A DNA stretch of 61,461 bases, from contig NW_019091699.1 of the NCBI RefSeq assembly GCF_001949145.1, forward strand, positions 120,089-181,549, read 5' to 3'. This document shows, piece by piece, positions 1 through 13,019 of this stretch. A program made the position numbers and the translations under genes. The stretch comes from Acanthaster planci. Its lineage: Eukaryota; Echinodermata; Asteroidea; Valvatida; Acanthasteridae. How positions within the stretch are numbered: the first letter of the stretch is position 1; each line of letters starts with the position of its first letter. The notes below the pieces were generated by a model. It was not told the DNA's origin, made no database searches, and was given only the letters and a program-made list of their open reading frames with translations.

Positions 1-908
1 GACAAAAATGCCCTTGGAAACTGCCATAATGGCAATAATTTTCAGAAGTTTAAAGGATATAAATCAAATGTGTCCAGGCTTTTTTCCTTAGGAAGGTCTG
101 CACCTTACCACGGTATTCAGATTGAAAAATGATGCTAACAAATGAACAGATTGTACACTGTACCTGTCTGTGTAGCATACGGTATCGTCCAATTTCTATT
201 AAAAAATGCTGCATAAACATTACCGGTCGAACTGCCAGTATACCAGTGCATGCATTAAGTTACACACTAATTGCAGAGGTTTTAATTCATCACTGGAATG
301 CACACAACATGCATATTCTAGCAGTATTCGTAGTACATGCGTATGTACATGTACATGTATGCATGAAGGCCTTCTAAGCAACACATGGTTAAGAAGATGC
401 CGCTGAACATTTGAGGGCCCTATACGAATACATACATGCAATATACGGGAATCTCATACCGGTTATGCAAATGGTCTGAGTGACGTCCCTTGCTGCATGC
501 ATGTTTTGCACTCAGTTTGACCCCATAACAAGGGAAAGAAAAAATTTTGAAACTACCTGTACACGCAAACGCGAAAATAGGATATTGGCTAATGGTCGGC
601 AGAGGATGGGCACACGAGCAAAGGAGGAGTGTGAACCCCACATAACAAGCTTTCAAAGGGACGACCCCCTCCCCCAAAGAAAAACGTCGTGACTGGCTGA
701 TGACAGAGACAGATCCGCAGTCATTAAGCCCAGGTGAAAACACCCTGGCATGGAGGTGACAAACATGATTTGGAGGAAGGGGGAGGGACATGCTGTCAAG
801 GTGATCGATGGAGACATACTTCTGCTTCGTTTCTTGCAGGATTCAGAAAGAAGGAACAAGTGAGACAGAACAGGATAGGAAGGGGTGTTGGAAGGACACT
901 TTTGCACC
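1..908. other. Gene-free region with a small TACATGTA cluster
   Basis: No open frame here resembles a known protein or is bounded by convincing splice sites. The only structure seen is a small run of TACATGTAC words near 345-365. Confidence 0.5.
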
Positions 909-1148
909 GGGGGCCAATTTCATAGCACTGCATGAGCGAAAAATTTGTTTAAGCGGGAAACAACCTTGCTTGACAGGTTACCTGTCAACACTTCTTGTGA
1001 TGTACATTGTTTGGGAATGGAAGTTTACCTGTCTTTTGGTTAGCATGACAATCGCATAGAGTTTGAGCTGGTAACCTTTGTTTATTAAGCAAGGCTTTTT
1101 CACGCTTAAGCAAATTCTGAGCTTAGGCAGCTCTATGAAATTGGCCCC
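909..1148. mobile_element. Inverted-repeat MITE with GGGCCAATTTCATAG ends
   Basis: The left end begins GGGGGCCAATTTCATAGCAC and the right end, reverse complemented, begins GGGGCCAATTTCATAGAGCT. The match continues inward through AAATTTG(T/C)TTAAGCG and CTTGCTT, so each arm is about 60-70 bases. The element is about 240 bp with no coding capacity. A diverged copy of its right half lies at 56590-56696. This is a non-autonomous DNA element; the superfamily is not determined. Confidence 0.75.
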
Positions 1149-1249
1149 TGGAAGGGAGTTACAACGGTAATTGTTTGCAGTGGACCCTTTGAAATAAAGC
1201 ATAAGGCTTAAAAATCACTTGTAAGATTTGTGTATGCATGCAAACCATT

Positions 1250-1390
1250 GCTATGTGTACATGTATGTGAAAAACATTGTCTACACATGTACATGGATGT
1301 CTGCAAATTCCAGTGCACAATCTCTGTACAGTGCAGGCCAGCACTTGTACATGTAGATGGCATGCACCGGTACATGTACATGCACCCCTC
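1250..1390. repeat. TACATGTAC/CCGGTACATG-rich cluster
   Basis: Dense short words ACATGTA, CATGTACATG and CCGGTACATG recur here. Similar smaller clusters lie near 1620-1640, 5040-5075, 6117-6190, 10957-10990, 13440-13452, 34753-34770 and 55074-55090. Confidence 0.55.
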
Positions 1391-2339
1391 CTACCAAATC
1401 AAATACAAGTACAAACAAAAGAAATTTTCTTTTCTTTATCTTACAAAGTCACCATCCCATTCATATCCCGTCGATTCTGCGTCAAGGGTCCGACATGAGA
1501 AGAGTGAAGCCAATAAAGCAAGTAGTCTGACAGACCGTCTCGCCAAAACAAAACAATGCACCTCAGGATATTGCTAATTTCCTTCAGTGATTCAAAGGAT
1601 ATAGTCCTTTTGTTCAGCATACCGGTACATGTACATGTGTGCACTGTTCTTACCAAGATATGACAGCTGCCACCTGCATCTGAGAAGCAGGCACTATCCA
1701 TCTAACTCTGTGTTGACAACGAAAGTTTACCTCGTCAGGAAACGTCAGGAGGGTCTGCAGACCTGGGACGCGAAAACAAAATCTCAAACAGGACACTGGA
1801 CATAATTTTTAATCACTGAGCTAATTCCAAGTTATCTTTAGGGCCCCTTTAAATAGTCTTCCCCAAAATATTTTCCACCGTTAATTGGCTGGGGGAAGAT
1901 GTTTTCCAGGCCAGGAATTCCCATATGGAGAACAGGCCAGAAAACAGATAATCTAATTGTCACATTGAGCCAAAAATACATTCTGCCCGAGACCAAAAAA
2001 CAGACCTTGCTCAAAAAACATGGGACCACAGTGCGATGACAAAATGCAATGTGAAAAATTCCACCTTGCTTGTTTACAATTTACTCCAGCCATGGTGAAA
2101 TTTACATGTAAATTATAATAATTTCATATTAATTCTTCCCCACCCCTCCCACAAACAAACCAACAAAAAACAAAATGGCACATAGCACCGTAACGATACA
2201 TGTGCTGTCTGTACACATGTCTACTTATAAGTGTTTATGTACTAGTAATAATGCAATAAATTAATATGCCAGTATGGTATGGGGTACTAAGTACAGCTTA
2301 TGAACTTTTGTTTAACTTCACATATGATGCAAGATATGC
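1391..2339. other. Gene-free region, nothing recognised
   Basis: No exon, RNA gene or repeat boundary that I can support apart from one CCGGTACATGTACATGTG word near 1622. Confidence 0.4.
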
Positions 2340-2486
2340 GGTAAAGGGGGACCCCGTCTATCGTGTCTTCTTTTGTGTTGATGGAATCTTTGGAATTCCT
2401 TTCAGATTTCTGAGGGGGGGTAGCAGTGGACACAATAGCCTTAGGGTATATGGCTTGCACATCACAAGGGGGGGTCCCCCTTTACC
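2340..2486. mobile_element. Short foldback element with 16-bp G/C-rich ends
   Basis: GGTAAAGGGGGACCCC at the left is matched by its reverse complement within GGGGGTCCCCCTTTACC at the right, 147 bp apart. This fits a small MITE or a foldback relic. No flanking target duplication was clear. Confidence 0.5.
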
Positions 2487-2629
2487 CATTCGTGCAGGGC
2501 GTCTAACTACACACGAATGAGCAAAAACAGGAATGTTGCAGAGAACACCAAATAAATAACCTGCCACATGTAGTGTAGTGGCTCTGTTAACAACCATCTG
2601 CCAGCCTTGGAATTAGCTGTGATGAATAC

Positions 2630-2840
2630 TCACTGAAGAATGAAGCATTCAGTCATTCATTATGACCTTCTGTTCCATCATTAATTATGCAAATATGCCT
2701 CAGAGTCGGTGATTATTGGACAGCGGTGGCCGGGCAGCACAGCGAGCAAACAATGAGAGACAACTCGTGACTCATCCGAGGTACTGAATGCAAGCTATGA
2801 ATATTCAACAGCAATTATTTTCGCGGCGTGAGTAAGAAAA
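2630..2840. promoter_or_regulatory. Candidate noncoding regulatory block with an octamer/homeodomain site
   Basis: The block contains CATTAATTATGCAAATATGC, which combines a homeodomain core (TTAATTA) with a perfect POU octamer ATGCAAAT at 2687-2694. Its composition is more complex than the flanks and lacks the usual TACATGTA words. The regulatory role is inference only. Confidence 0.25.
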
Positions 2841-4684
2841 AAACCAAAACACTTCACTTCAATTCCTCTAATGAAACAGTACATGCCACTGCTTTGTCTA
2901 AAATGGAATCTGGAATGAGTCACTCTGTATCACAGGCACTGACTTGATTTCCAAATGGATCTTGGGGGGGTGGGAGTTCATAACAATGCCACATCTTGCA
3001 CAATTGAAATGTTTTAAATTTTTGTTGACATGAACAAATCGTACACATGTGGAAACCAGCCGTGGGAAAAACCTTCATCGTTGCTCTAAAAACCCTGTTC
3101 ACAGACACAAACCAATGTGTTTCTAAACGTGGAGCTTACTCGACGTGTTTCTGTTGTGAGGAATCAAAAGCTGGGAGAGGAACAAATGCCTCCAACACTC
3201 CCCCTTCTACAAGTGGCAACAACCGGGGTTTTCAAATTCAATCAAGAGAGACGTAAAACTAACTGTCAAGCAAAACACCTGTGAAAGTTTGTAAGACACT
3301 TAATACTGGTACATGAGCTCCCTACTGTACAAGTTTATATATACTGAATAGGTACCTGTATGTTATACGTGTACGTGTACATGCGCATGCCTTGAACTAC
3401 GCTTTGTGATTGAAAACAAATTATAATGGGACTTGAGTTAGTGACCTTAGGAAGAATAAGGTCAGTACAGCACTATACTCATGGGAGTCATGGTTTGTTA
3501 TGGTGTAATGTTGCACACAAACCACAACTTCCAAACAAGTCAACAAAACCTGCCCCAGAGCTAGGTCAACAAACTCACCCCAGGGGTGCATAGTCAAGCA
3601 GGGAACAGGGAGTCAGGCAAATCGCTGTTGTGTGCTGGGTGCACACTGGCCCCCCAAAATACTCCCAGGATTTGCAAGGACACCCTCATCAACCAGTCAC
3701 ACATCTATATCTTATGGTTGTGTTTTAAAAAAAAAACGAAAAAAAGGTTTCCCTGTACAGATTTTTTTAATGGAGGACACAGCCAAGTTTTCTTGTTTTT
3801 TTTAATTTTTCATACTAGAAAGATTTTTCCCAGACAACGGATGGATCCTCTGGAATCTTTTACTGATGTTCACAGTGGTAATTCCGGTTGTAAAATGAAG
3901 GGACATTTAACCCTATCTACCGAGTAACAGGTTTGAAACTTGCATACCGGTATTAAGCTACACCTGAGCATGTTGTTAGCAACAAAAAGTGAAAGCATGT
4001 TGCAGATTTATCTTCCCCCCTCCCAAAAAAAGGTGGGTCGGAAAAGGAAACAGGTAGAAACAAGAGACCATGTGTACATTCACTTATTGGTGTAATCACT
4101 AGATACTAGTAGGCGTGAATGAGAAATTGTTACACTTGAAATGCAGACTTTTTAAACTGCAGGGTCTGTAGTGCACATGCACTTGTATTGATCAATCTCA
4201 ATCGCATTAATTTGCGCATGTACCTGGAGACTCCTATGGCATCATCTCAATATTTCTGCTCCAATGGACATTTTTCATTAAGGCTCTCTGCACTCTAAAC
4301 AGGCTTCACGCCATGCAGTCATGCGTGGCTTACAAGGGGAGAAGAGCAGTCTTGCTGGGAGACAGTGCAATGCGAATTCCCACTGGTCTCTACCCCTCGG
4401 CAAGAAACCTTCGCCGTCTGCTGGTCATCACGCTGAGGGACTGCTGACCAACAAGGACGGAGGAGATGAACAAGACAGAATCTCAAAAATACATGTAAAT
4501 GTACAAGTAACAATGTGTCAACAGTAACATACACGTACATACCTGTACGTGTATAAAATGACAGACGAGTTGCATGTAAATCAGAACTTCTGTACCGGTG
4601 GGCTCTCCACAACAACACTGCGTTTGTGGTTTGTCAGTTAAATAAACATTTGTTATTAATCTTTAACATGGATTTTTCGTTTTT

Positions 4685-4910
4685 GTTAACTTGCTACTTT
4701 TGTTTTACCCGGTACCTGCTCCAGTGCATGCAGTGTGCAAACCCAGAATATGCGGAAATGGTCACAATGGGACTTTTGTCTGTTTTTACACGAATTTTTT
4801 TCTATGTTAGCTTGCTAATTTTGTTTCACCTGCTAAAGTGCATACCGTGTACAAACCAGAACCTGCGGAAATGGTCACAATGGGACTTTTGTGTGTTTTT
4901 ACATATATCC
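4685..4910. repeat. Direct tandem duplication, two units of 120 bp
   Basis: Unit one starts at 4685 (GTTAACTTGCTACTTTTG) and unit two at 4805 (GTTAGCTTGCTAATTTTG). Both contain GCGGAAATGGTCACAATGGG followed by ACTTTTGT and a T-rich end. The copies differ at about one base in eight. Confidence 0.8.
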
Positions 4911-6116
4911 TGAAGGTAGTGTGTACATTTGCATGTACACAAACTAAACAGGATCGGCTTTTTAAAGGATTTTCCCAAACATAAAATGTAAACAACCTCC
5001 CAGCAAAGATGGCTGAATGCAGAGACTCCACGTTTAATTGCATGCATGTATACATGTACATGTACATGTGGTATAAAGGTTCACGTACAAGACGAGAATT
5101 GACTTGATGATGACTATAACACACATTATTATAACTTATAAGCACTGTCCTCTTGACCAAGTTTTTCAATCTATCACCTTACATGTCGTTCTATGGGATG
5201 TACATTACGTGTATGCTCATAAGCCCATAGAGAGAGATCTTCAATGACAAATTTAATCCTAAATGAACAAGGCTCACAGCCACAAATTCCATTCAAAACA
5301 CGCTCTTCTGAGAATCTTGGAGAGCTGCAGACATACGTGTACCTTTAGCCAGGAGCTGTAGACAGGTCTGTGCCAACCTCCCTGGCAAAATGCAGGGTAA
5401 GTGGCTGAGGATTGGTGACAGATGAATGATAACAGGTAGACTGAGTCAGGACTTGAGATACATGTAACTTCCACACTGGCAATGTTTTGCTTGCCATTTG
5501 TGTAAGTTGAGTTACAGCACTGTCCCTGCCTTTTCAAAATATCAGCTTCCTTTCCTGGTGGAATTTAGAAGGAATGTGATATTCTGTGACAAATACAGTT
5601 GCTTGTTCATAATTGTAGGCCGTTATGCACTTACATTGCCCTTTAGAAGTAAACAAAATCAGAGCAGCTCAAAGAGTTCAGGGCAACATTTCTGTAACTA
5701 CAGGGTATTCATATGAAGTGGCATGCAAACTAGGATGTTAATAACACATCATGCGTTTCTCCACTTGTCCACTCCTTGCTATGAAATAGAAGTGCACTTG
5801 TCGCATAGCGACTGGTCACTTTCCACACTGTAAATGTACTTACATGTACATACCGGTATCCCGGTGTGTACAATGTATACACTGGCGTGTTGTGTTGGTA
5901 TCCACGACAAGTTATTTTGAGTGACGTCGCACCGGAAAGCTCGGAACAATTGCAATCCAGAAAATTACATGCCTCAATTGAGTCTGATAACGTAGTAAAT
6001 TATAAGGTGCCACACCAGAAAAGCAAGGACAGTAAATCTTTAAATTGCTTAAAATGGAAAAAGAATAATTCTGTTTGCACAACTGCCTGTGGCAAAACGA
6101 ACCAACAGGCAAATGT

Positions 6117-6190
6117 ACGGGCGCATGTACATGTACAAACTGGCGCATACATGTACACGTATCTACCAGTACATGTGCATGTACACACAT
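6117..6190. repeat. TACATGTAC cluster
   Basis: Interleaved GCGCATGTACATGTAC, ACATGTACACG and GTACATGTGCATGTACAC words make a partly self-complementary tract. Confidence 0.55.
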
Positions 6191-6452
6191 GCCCAGGTCT
6201 ACAATAATGCCCTGCCAACTACACGTAAATAATTGGCCTTAGTACAAGTCAACCATCTTGAAGCAAAAGCAAAGCAATTCCTATTGTAATTTCTAAACTC
6301 TATTGTGAGTGGGACCTCACACTGGGATGATGCAATAACTGGACAAATTGTAGATTACCATCCTGCTGCTCTGATGGCTAGTTCTGAATTTATGGATAAA
6401 GGTCATATTTTTATTGTCCAAACAGGAAAAAAAATCAATGCGAGGCTAAACC

Positions 6453-6497
6453 AATAATTACCAGTACAATAATTACCAGTACAATAATTACCAGTAC
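6453..6497. repeat. 15-bp tandem repeat, three exact copies
   Basis: AATAATTACCAGTAC is repeated three times without mismatch. The 150 bases that follow are rich in the word AGCTGAAA on a loose spacing. Confidence 0.9.
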
Positions 6498-6659
6498 AGG
6501 GATGAGATTGGGCAATGATAAAAATAGCTGAAAACAGCTGGGAAAAAGGCATAAAAAAGCTGAACTGTGAAAACCTCCTGTACTTTTGTTCACAGCCAGT
6601 GAGGGAAACAAGCTGAAATCTAAAACAAAAAAAGCTGAAATCAGCTAAAAAGCTGAGAA

Positions 6660-9350
6660 ATCTCACCCCTGATATGTAGCTAGGTTCTTTCCCATTTCAG
6701 AGTATTGAAGATGATACATGGATTCCGAGAAGCACAATCTTAAATGACCATCTCATGAATAAAACCCATTGGGCACCAGCTTCATATCACGTTCTCATCA
6801 GATTCCCAAAGTTCTGAAGATACGGTAGATTAGAGTTCCGTGCTGTTTTCAAAGCAAAGTACACGTTTTCCTTTAAATGTTGATCAGTCTGTATGCATGC
6901 ATGAACTCGCAAGCAATTTCACACACAACTACATGTACTGTGCTCTCTTGCTGTAACATTACAATTACAATGCACCTGTTCCTAGAGAAGAGGTGACAGG
7001 ACATAATGACATAATAGACATTGTGTTAACGCACCGTGACATGTGCATGTTTACAGTACGCTATCAGTACAAGGCAGAAGACAACAACTCAAGCAACTGA
7101 TGAAATTTGATGTGCACCCGTGGCAACTCTTCCTGTACATGCGTGCTGAACGGAATTGGCCAAGCCATCCACGGATCTGAAGAGAGTGATTTTAAAATCT
7201 TCTCAGCAGGATCAGCCTAAGGGACGACTTACTATCAATTACGGGGAAGGGGGGAGGTCTCTTCTCAAGCCCTCACTAATGGTTATGAAGTCATAATGCA
7301 TAATGAATGGAAGCACTTGAACAAAAATGGTGAACTACTGAGGATAATAAGCCACTGAACTAACCCCCTAAGGACCATTGAAATCCTGCATAACCTTGTG
7401 GGGTTCAGCATGGTTAGGGCTGTACAGGGTATACATGTACTGGTACATTGTTGGGTTTGCAGCTCTATGGTGAAACCAACTGTAAGTAGATGTATGTTGG
7501 ATCCTGACCTGTTCTACCTGTACTTGGAATTTATGCACTCTTACAACGTACCAGGGACAAATTTATACAATGTGGGGACGTCAATGAGGCACTACAATTG
7601 TACAGAGATAATGTTGCTTGAACAAAATATAAAGCCCGCAAATGTAATTTTCTAAGAGCACTTCACAATTTACACTGTATACACTGTAATCATAGAGTGA
7701 GGACTCTGACCCGAGCAGAAGATGTACGACTTTGGTGACAAGTTTGATAACTGCATGTCACCTTGTTCAATTATTTAATCATTTGCCATTTAATGAGACC
7801 CAAACTATGAAGTCTGCGTTCTTGAATTTATCTAACAAAAACATTTGCGAGAAAAAAAAAAGATTAACCAAAGTTCATAAATAACACCACTTCAAATTCA
7901 CTGAATTGTTGTGAGTCCCCTGCTGGGATATCGGTGTTTGATTTCTGTAATGACAAGGAGCAGGTCACCAAAAGTTAGTAGTGCAAAGTACCAGGGAATC
8001 CCATCGGCAAGTCCAACAAGATGCATAACAAGAAACACTTACACATGCAGGCAAGTGATTTATACTCCACTTTGCTCAGGTGTGACGAACGAGGTTGAAT
8101 TTCCCTTATCTGGATATGTCCTCTCCTTTTTTTTCAGAGAGCATCAAACATTTGACATGAATGTTTACGAGATGTGCCAACAATACCGTGGAAACAGGCT
8201 CCGACAGGCACAAATTCCTGAAACTAAACAAAACATTGGCACTGGTATCAACTTAATTTCAACAGTGTGCTACGGAGTATTGCCATTACAATATTACTGT
8301 ATGACAGACAAAGTCATCAATGAAGACAAGACAGAAGACAACGAAAACCACATTTTCCTGACACAAACAGACCTCAACATCAAACAAACTTGCCCCCAAA
8401 AACAAACAGGACAATTGATGTCACTTCACACATTCTTTATATTCTTGAAATATTTCGAGCATTTTCAAAGTTCAAGAATTTAAAGATAACGCACCGGCAC
8501 ATGTACCAGTACATATACATATGATGACACGATGCTTCTCATATATTTTCCATCAAAGAAGATAAAGTAGGCCTAATGCGTGACAGTTTGCAATTGCAGG
8601 TCTCACACCAATGACGATGACATGTGGCATGTACAATAGCACCTGTAGGCATACATATGCATGTGTCACGCATAATGAGCAAGAACTAGCACGAGTAGGC
8701 TTTACTTTGGAAAGCCAGCTGTGCAGCGGCATCAAAACATGTCTGGACTTAAGACTGATCACAAATATGCCATAAACTAGCATCAATCAAGGGGTACAAC
8801 CATGGAGGCCAGGCAGATGAAACTGTGCACCGTCCGTGGGATGATACGTCTGAGATATTTCATTCAGGAGTCGCGTGCGAGCAGCATGATTAAGTCTGGG
8901 CACTGTCGGCTGCCCTGCAAATTTCACGTGCATATCAAGGAAGTCACCATCTCGGAATGTCTTCAATTACATGGCTCTAGAGTGTAACCCTCAGTGACAA
9001 TAAACACTCGTCGTCTTTGTCAGAGATGCTACATGTACATGTGTTCATGCGGGAAAATAATTACTATATTGGAGATGACACTTTGTAATAGCCTAGCAGC
9101 AACTGCAATAACGCGTGACTCATACAAGACATTTTGATGAAAGGAGATTAAAAAAACTTCAGGCTCGAGTTACATGTACAATCATTTATTTGCTTCCTGC
9201 CTGCATGCGATCGAGTTGCCTACTTTGTAAATGTTAGGGTGTGTAGTAGACTGGTCTGTGGTGATGTCCATACTGCCATAGCACCAAAGTGACATGGGGG
9301 GGAGGGTGACTCCAGGAATTTTGTTTTTTGGGAGGGGGCTTCAGGCCCCT
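6660..9350. other. Gene-free region with an unsupported 190-codon open frame
   Basis: The longest open frame (7911-8483, plus) has no recognisable domain, no signal or membrane pattern typical of a real protein, and biased composition. I see no exon pairs on either strand. Scattered TACATGTA words occur. Confidence 0.4.
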
Positions 9351-9655
9351 CGGATACATGTACCTGTCTGATTGTTGCAGACAGGCAACATGTACATGAA
9401 CCGGTAAGTGTGAACTTCTTTTGGTACAACTACATGTATGTACATACATGTACATGCATGTATATGTATATGTACATGTAGCTCTCCACTCCAGACAGCC
9501 AATTCCATAATTTTTCATACATGTACAGGTACACGTACGTACATATCATGTACAGTGTACATACATGTATGTAGTTGAATTCTTCAATGTACAGAATTTA
9601 TCTACCACTTTCTGTTGCTACATGTACACTGTAGATACACGTACATGTATCCGGC
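9351..9655. repeat. Densest TACATGTAC/ACATGTATGTAC cluster of the window
   Basis: About 300 bases are dominated by CATGTA, TACATG, GTACGTAC and TATATGTATATG words. Long stretches are self-complementary, for example around 9431-9480 and 9519-9572. No coding sequence is visible. Confidence 0.75.
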
Positions 9656-9659
9656 TCCG

Positions 9660-12293
9660 CACTCTTTGTATTTATGGCAAGAACCTTCAAAAATTCCTTT
9701 TCCAATCCCACATAATCAAGCACGTGCACTTGTCAACAAGTGCTCATACTGGTCCTGAAAGTAGGCATGTCACTAAAATTTTGAAGTTTCTGTAATATGA
9801 TTAAATTGCAGCTTTCGTGAAGCATCTTAATGAAATACAATCACAGAACAGAAAGAATTTTTGAAAAGTAATCCACATTTATTGTGTTTTTCTGCCATTT
9901 TTAAAAAAATGTTCCAAATCAATAAATTCGTTTTTCCAATTAAGAAATTATGAATATTTTGGCACTGTATGCTTTAAATTTTGGCTTATATTAAAGGGGA
10001 CTTGGCACACATTATCAACCAAAGGAAATTAAGTCTGTCACAGCTTCCAATTCTACATGTCAAAAATTGGAGATTCTGGGAAAACCATCAGTGGGCGATG
10101 TTTCTAAGTGTTTCTCACAACAAAATTCGGCAATCCGTACTTCATACTGACGATCAACACATCTATTTTAACTTCCAACATTCAAAATGCCTAATTATGC
10201 CACATTTTGTAAGAAAACATGGATGGTTTACCTGATCAATGATTACCACTTCGCGTCACCATTGTGGAAAATTTCAAAGTCGTGGTGCATTTGCAGTGGT
10301 TTTAACGAATCTAAACATAGCCTTTCCAGGGTCGTAGGTCACATGAAACACAACGGAATCGTTCAAAGAATACGATCATAAGGGGGAACAGCTTGCTTCG
10401 ACGCTATTCCAATTCGCGATGTTGTACGTCACACAGAGCTGTTCTGACAAGAAGGTCGTTTTTTAAATCGCCATACCTTCTTTATTCTAACCTCATTTCA
10501 AATATTAAAAACAGGATAGTAAAGAGGAGATTATTGAGTAGTTATCTCAGTATTTCTCTGTCATTTCATTTTAGGTGCTTTATGTTTTGACAAAGCCACT
10601 CCAAAGTACACCCTCATTTTCACAACGGCCCATGTTGTGTGTGAGTACCGTGTGCATGCCAAGTTGGCTGAAAATATTGATAGCCCAGTTGACCTGCCTA
10701 CTGAAAGAGTCTCTGCCAGCTCCCACGGCTGATCATCACAGCATGCGCTAGCCCCTTGAGGCTCCTTCTGTCCAGTCAATTTCTCGGAGCATTTCGACCC
10801 CGCCTTGTGATTTTCATGGCAGTTAAGGTGTAAAATCGCACACAGCACGTGTGAGAGTGTGAAACTTTTCGCCCAGCAGGGTTGTTGTTGACTTTTTGCT
10901 GCTGAAGAAGTGTTAAATAGCACATGGAGTGTGTATCAAGTACGGGAATTCTAGGAGTACATGTACATGTACACGTACATGTACATCACTTCTTATTACC
11001 AATACACGTCCCATCTCAAGTCAAATCTCCAAGGAAGGAGAATTAAGAGGAACAGCATTGAACAGTGCAGGAAATCGTGCTCTGAAAGCCAAAATTAGCT
11101 TATACAGTACATCATTAGTCATTGCCATCACGATAACTACAAATCAAGATTAATCATGTCATTCCTTCTTTTTTTTTTTCCTGTTTTTTACACTGCCTTG
11201 TTTTTGCTTGACCTTATTTACTAAATTGTGTTTCTAGGCCAAAATCCCCTCCCAACAAAAAATTACTGGATTTTGATGTACCGGTACGTGAAAACTACAT
11301 GTACATCCACTGCACCCAGGAACACGATACTTTCCAAGTCTGAATGATTTGACTGACTCCCCTTCACCACAGTGCTGAAGTCCATGTTACAACTTACGAG
11401 CTTTCTAAACATGAAAGTAAGCCTGCCACAGGACCACAAGGGACCGCTAAATATTCTGTCCCAAAAAAAAAGGAGGCTTCCACAATGACACTGCAACACT
11501 GGCCTCGTCCTAACCCATCTGACAGCAACCCCCCTGTGTGATATGGATTTGCAGACACACGAGTGCGATTGAATTACTGGACCAGTTTCTGTAGAACAGT
11601 CTTGTTACCAGTGCCTTATTTGGTAACCTGAAAATGTTTCCGCAGCACGCTTGGAGAATTGGGACGTGTGGCAATGCTTTCCAGATTCTGTCGACCTTAC
11701 GCTTTTAACAGGTCCAAGGCCAGACTGATAATTTCACTATCTTTGAGAGGTCTACCGTTGACCTTATGTGGTGCAAGGACATCAAGTCAGATAATTTAGC
11801 CCGGAAAAGTGCTGCAGAGTTCACGCGTGCTGCCTCTCAAAATAGAGCTAGAGAGGGAAAATGAGCAAGTACAAACACAGAATTGATTGCTGCCACAAAA
11901 ACACCCCACAAACAGCCCCCTTTTTATTAGTCTTAACCTGCAAAACTGTCCATACTGTGCCCCTGCCTCCGTGACATAAGCAATATTCGGGTATACAGGG
12001 TACACTCCACACATCACTTACAAGATGTACATACACGATGTGAACTAAGGCTGCCATGTTTGCATGCATAAACAAGCAAAAAAAGCTTCAAATCAACCCA
12101 CAAATTGTGCCAAAACAGGACCAGGTGTTCATTTTGATTTTCAGTGCTGTCTGTGAAGTGTCATTTTTCTATTTTTACAAAATTTTGGAGCATCGGAAGG
12201 ATGTTGGTGCTTGGTAATGTCGCATTAACTGACACACAAAAAAAAAAACTTTTGTGAAAAACAAATGAAAAGGGTACTAGTGATGTTTGGGTA
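9660..12293. other. Gene-free region
   Basis: No supported exon. A minus-strand frame of 120 codons at 10561-10923 has no recognisable family. A short TACATGTAC tract lies at 10957-10990. Confidence 0.4.
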
Positions 12294-12450
12294 TATTTCA
12301 CATCCCTTCCTTCCAAAAGCAGGTAAAATGACCCAAAATGTAACCCCAACCCTAAGAAAGCCATAAAAAAAATCACAATATTTCTACATTGTTCACCTCC
12401 CCCTCTAATAAAAATTGTCCTCCCCGAAAATTTAGTTCTGGATCCACTCT
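12294..12450 (+). repeat. Dispersed repeat, copy 1 of 2
   Basis: The tract runs from TATTTCACATCCCTTCCTTC through AAAATGTAACC and a poly-A run to GAAAATTT...GGATCCACTC. It matches 60178-60335 over its length in the same orientation, including TTCCTTCCAA, AAAATGTA, CATAAA and GAAAATTT. Confidence 0.65.
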
Positions 12451-13019
12451 GGCAACCAGCCTGTGAAACAATGGAAAAGTACAGCACTTCCTTTTCAGTA
12501 AAGAAATGGTATGAAGTTATCAAAGAGACCAATGTTCCCAAAGCTAAGGCCAAACAAAAAATTAGTTGTGTTTCCTACAGTATTACACTGGAAAATAATT
12601 AGGGTGGTTGGTTGCGTACAATTTTTTTTTTACTCTAAATTTTCATAACCCAAAAAATTAGGGTCGGATGATGGTCTGTATTTTTAAGGGGGGGCGTATA
12701 TTTGTAACAGGTACATAGTGTCAGATTCATACTGTGCACGTCAATATTACATATCAGCACTGTGATTGAGTAGTAAAGCAGCTGGTTGTTGAAATACAAA
12801 CACACAAGAGCCGTCCAGCTCATGCAAAAACAAACAAAATTAAACAATACAATGTACAGGATGATGTACACAAAATTAGGCTCGGGGCAAGGCACCGTAA
12901 GTTTTTACATTTTATTGATTTTTCGAATAAAAAGACATAGGTTCCGCGTGATTTTCTGGGTTGGGTCGGGTAACCGGAAATACAGCTATTTTTTTGTTTA
13001 GCCTAAGCTAAATTAGAAG

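Noticed and set aside
7911-8483. Plus-strand open frame of 190 codons, the longest in the left 40 kb
   Set aside because: No domain, no membrane or signal pattern, low-complexity composition and no splice context. An open frame of this length is unremarkable in AT-rich noncoding DNA of this size.
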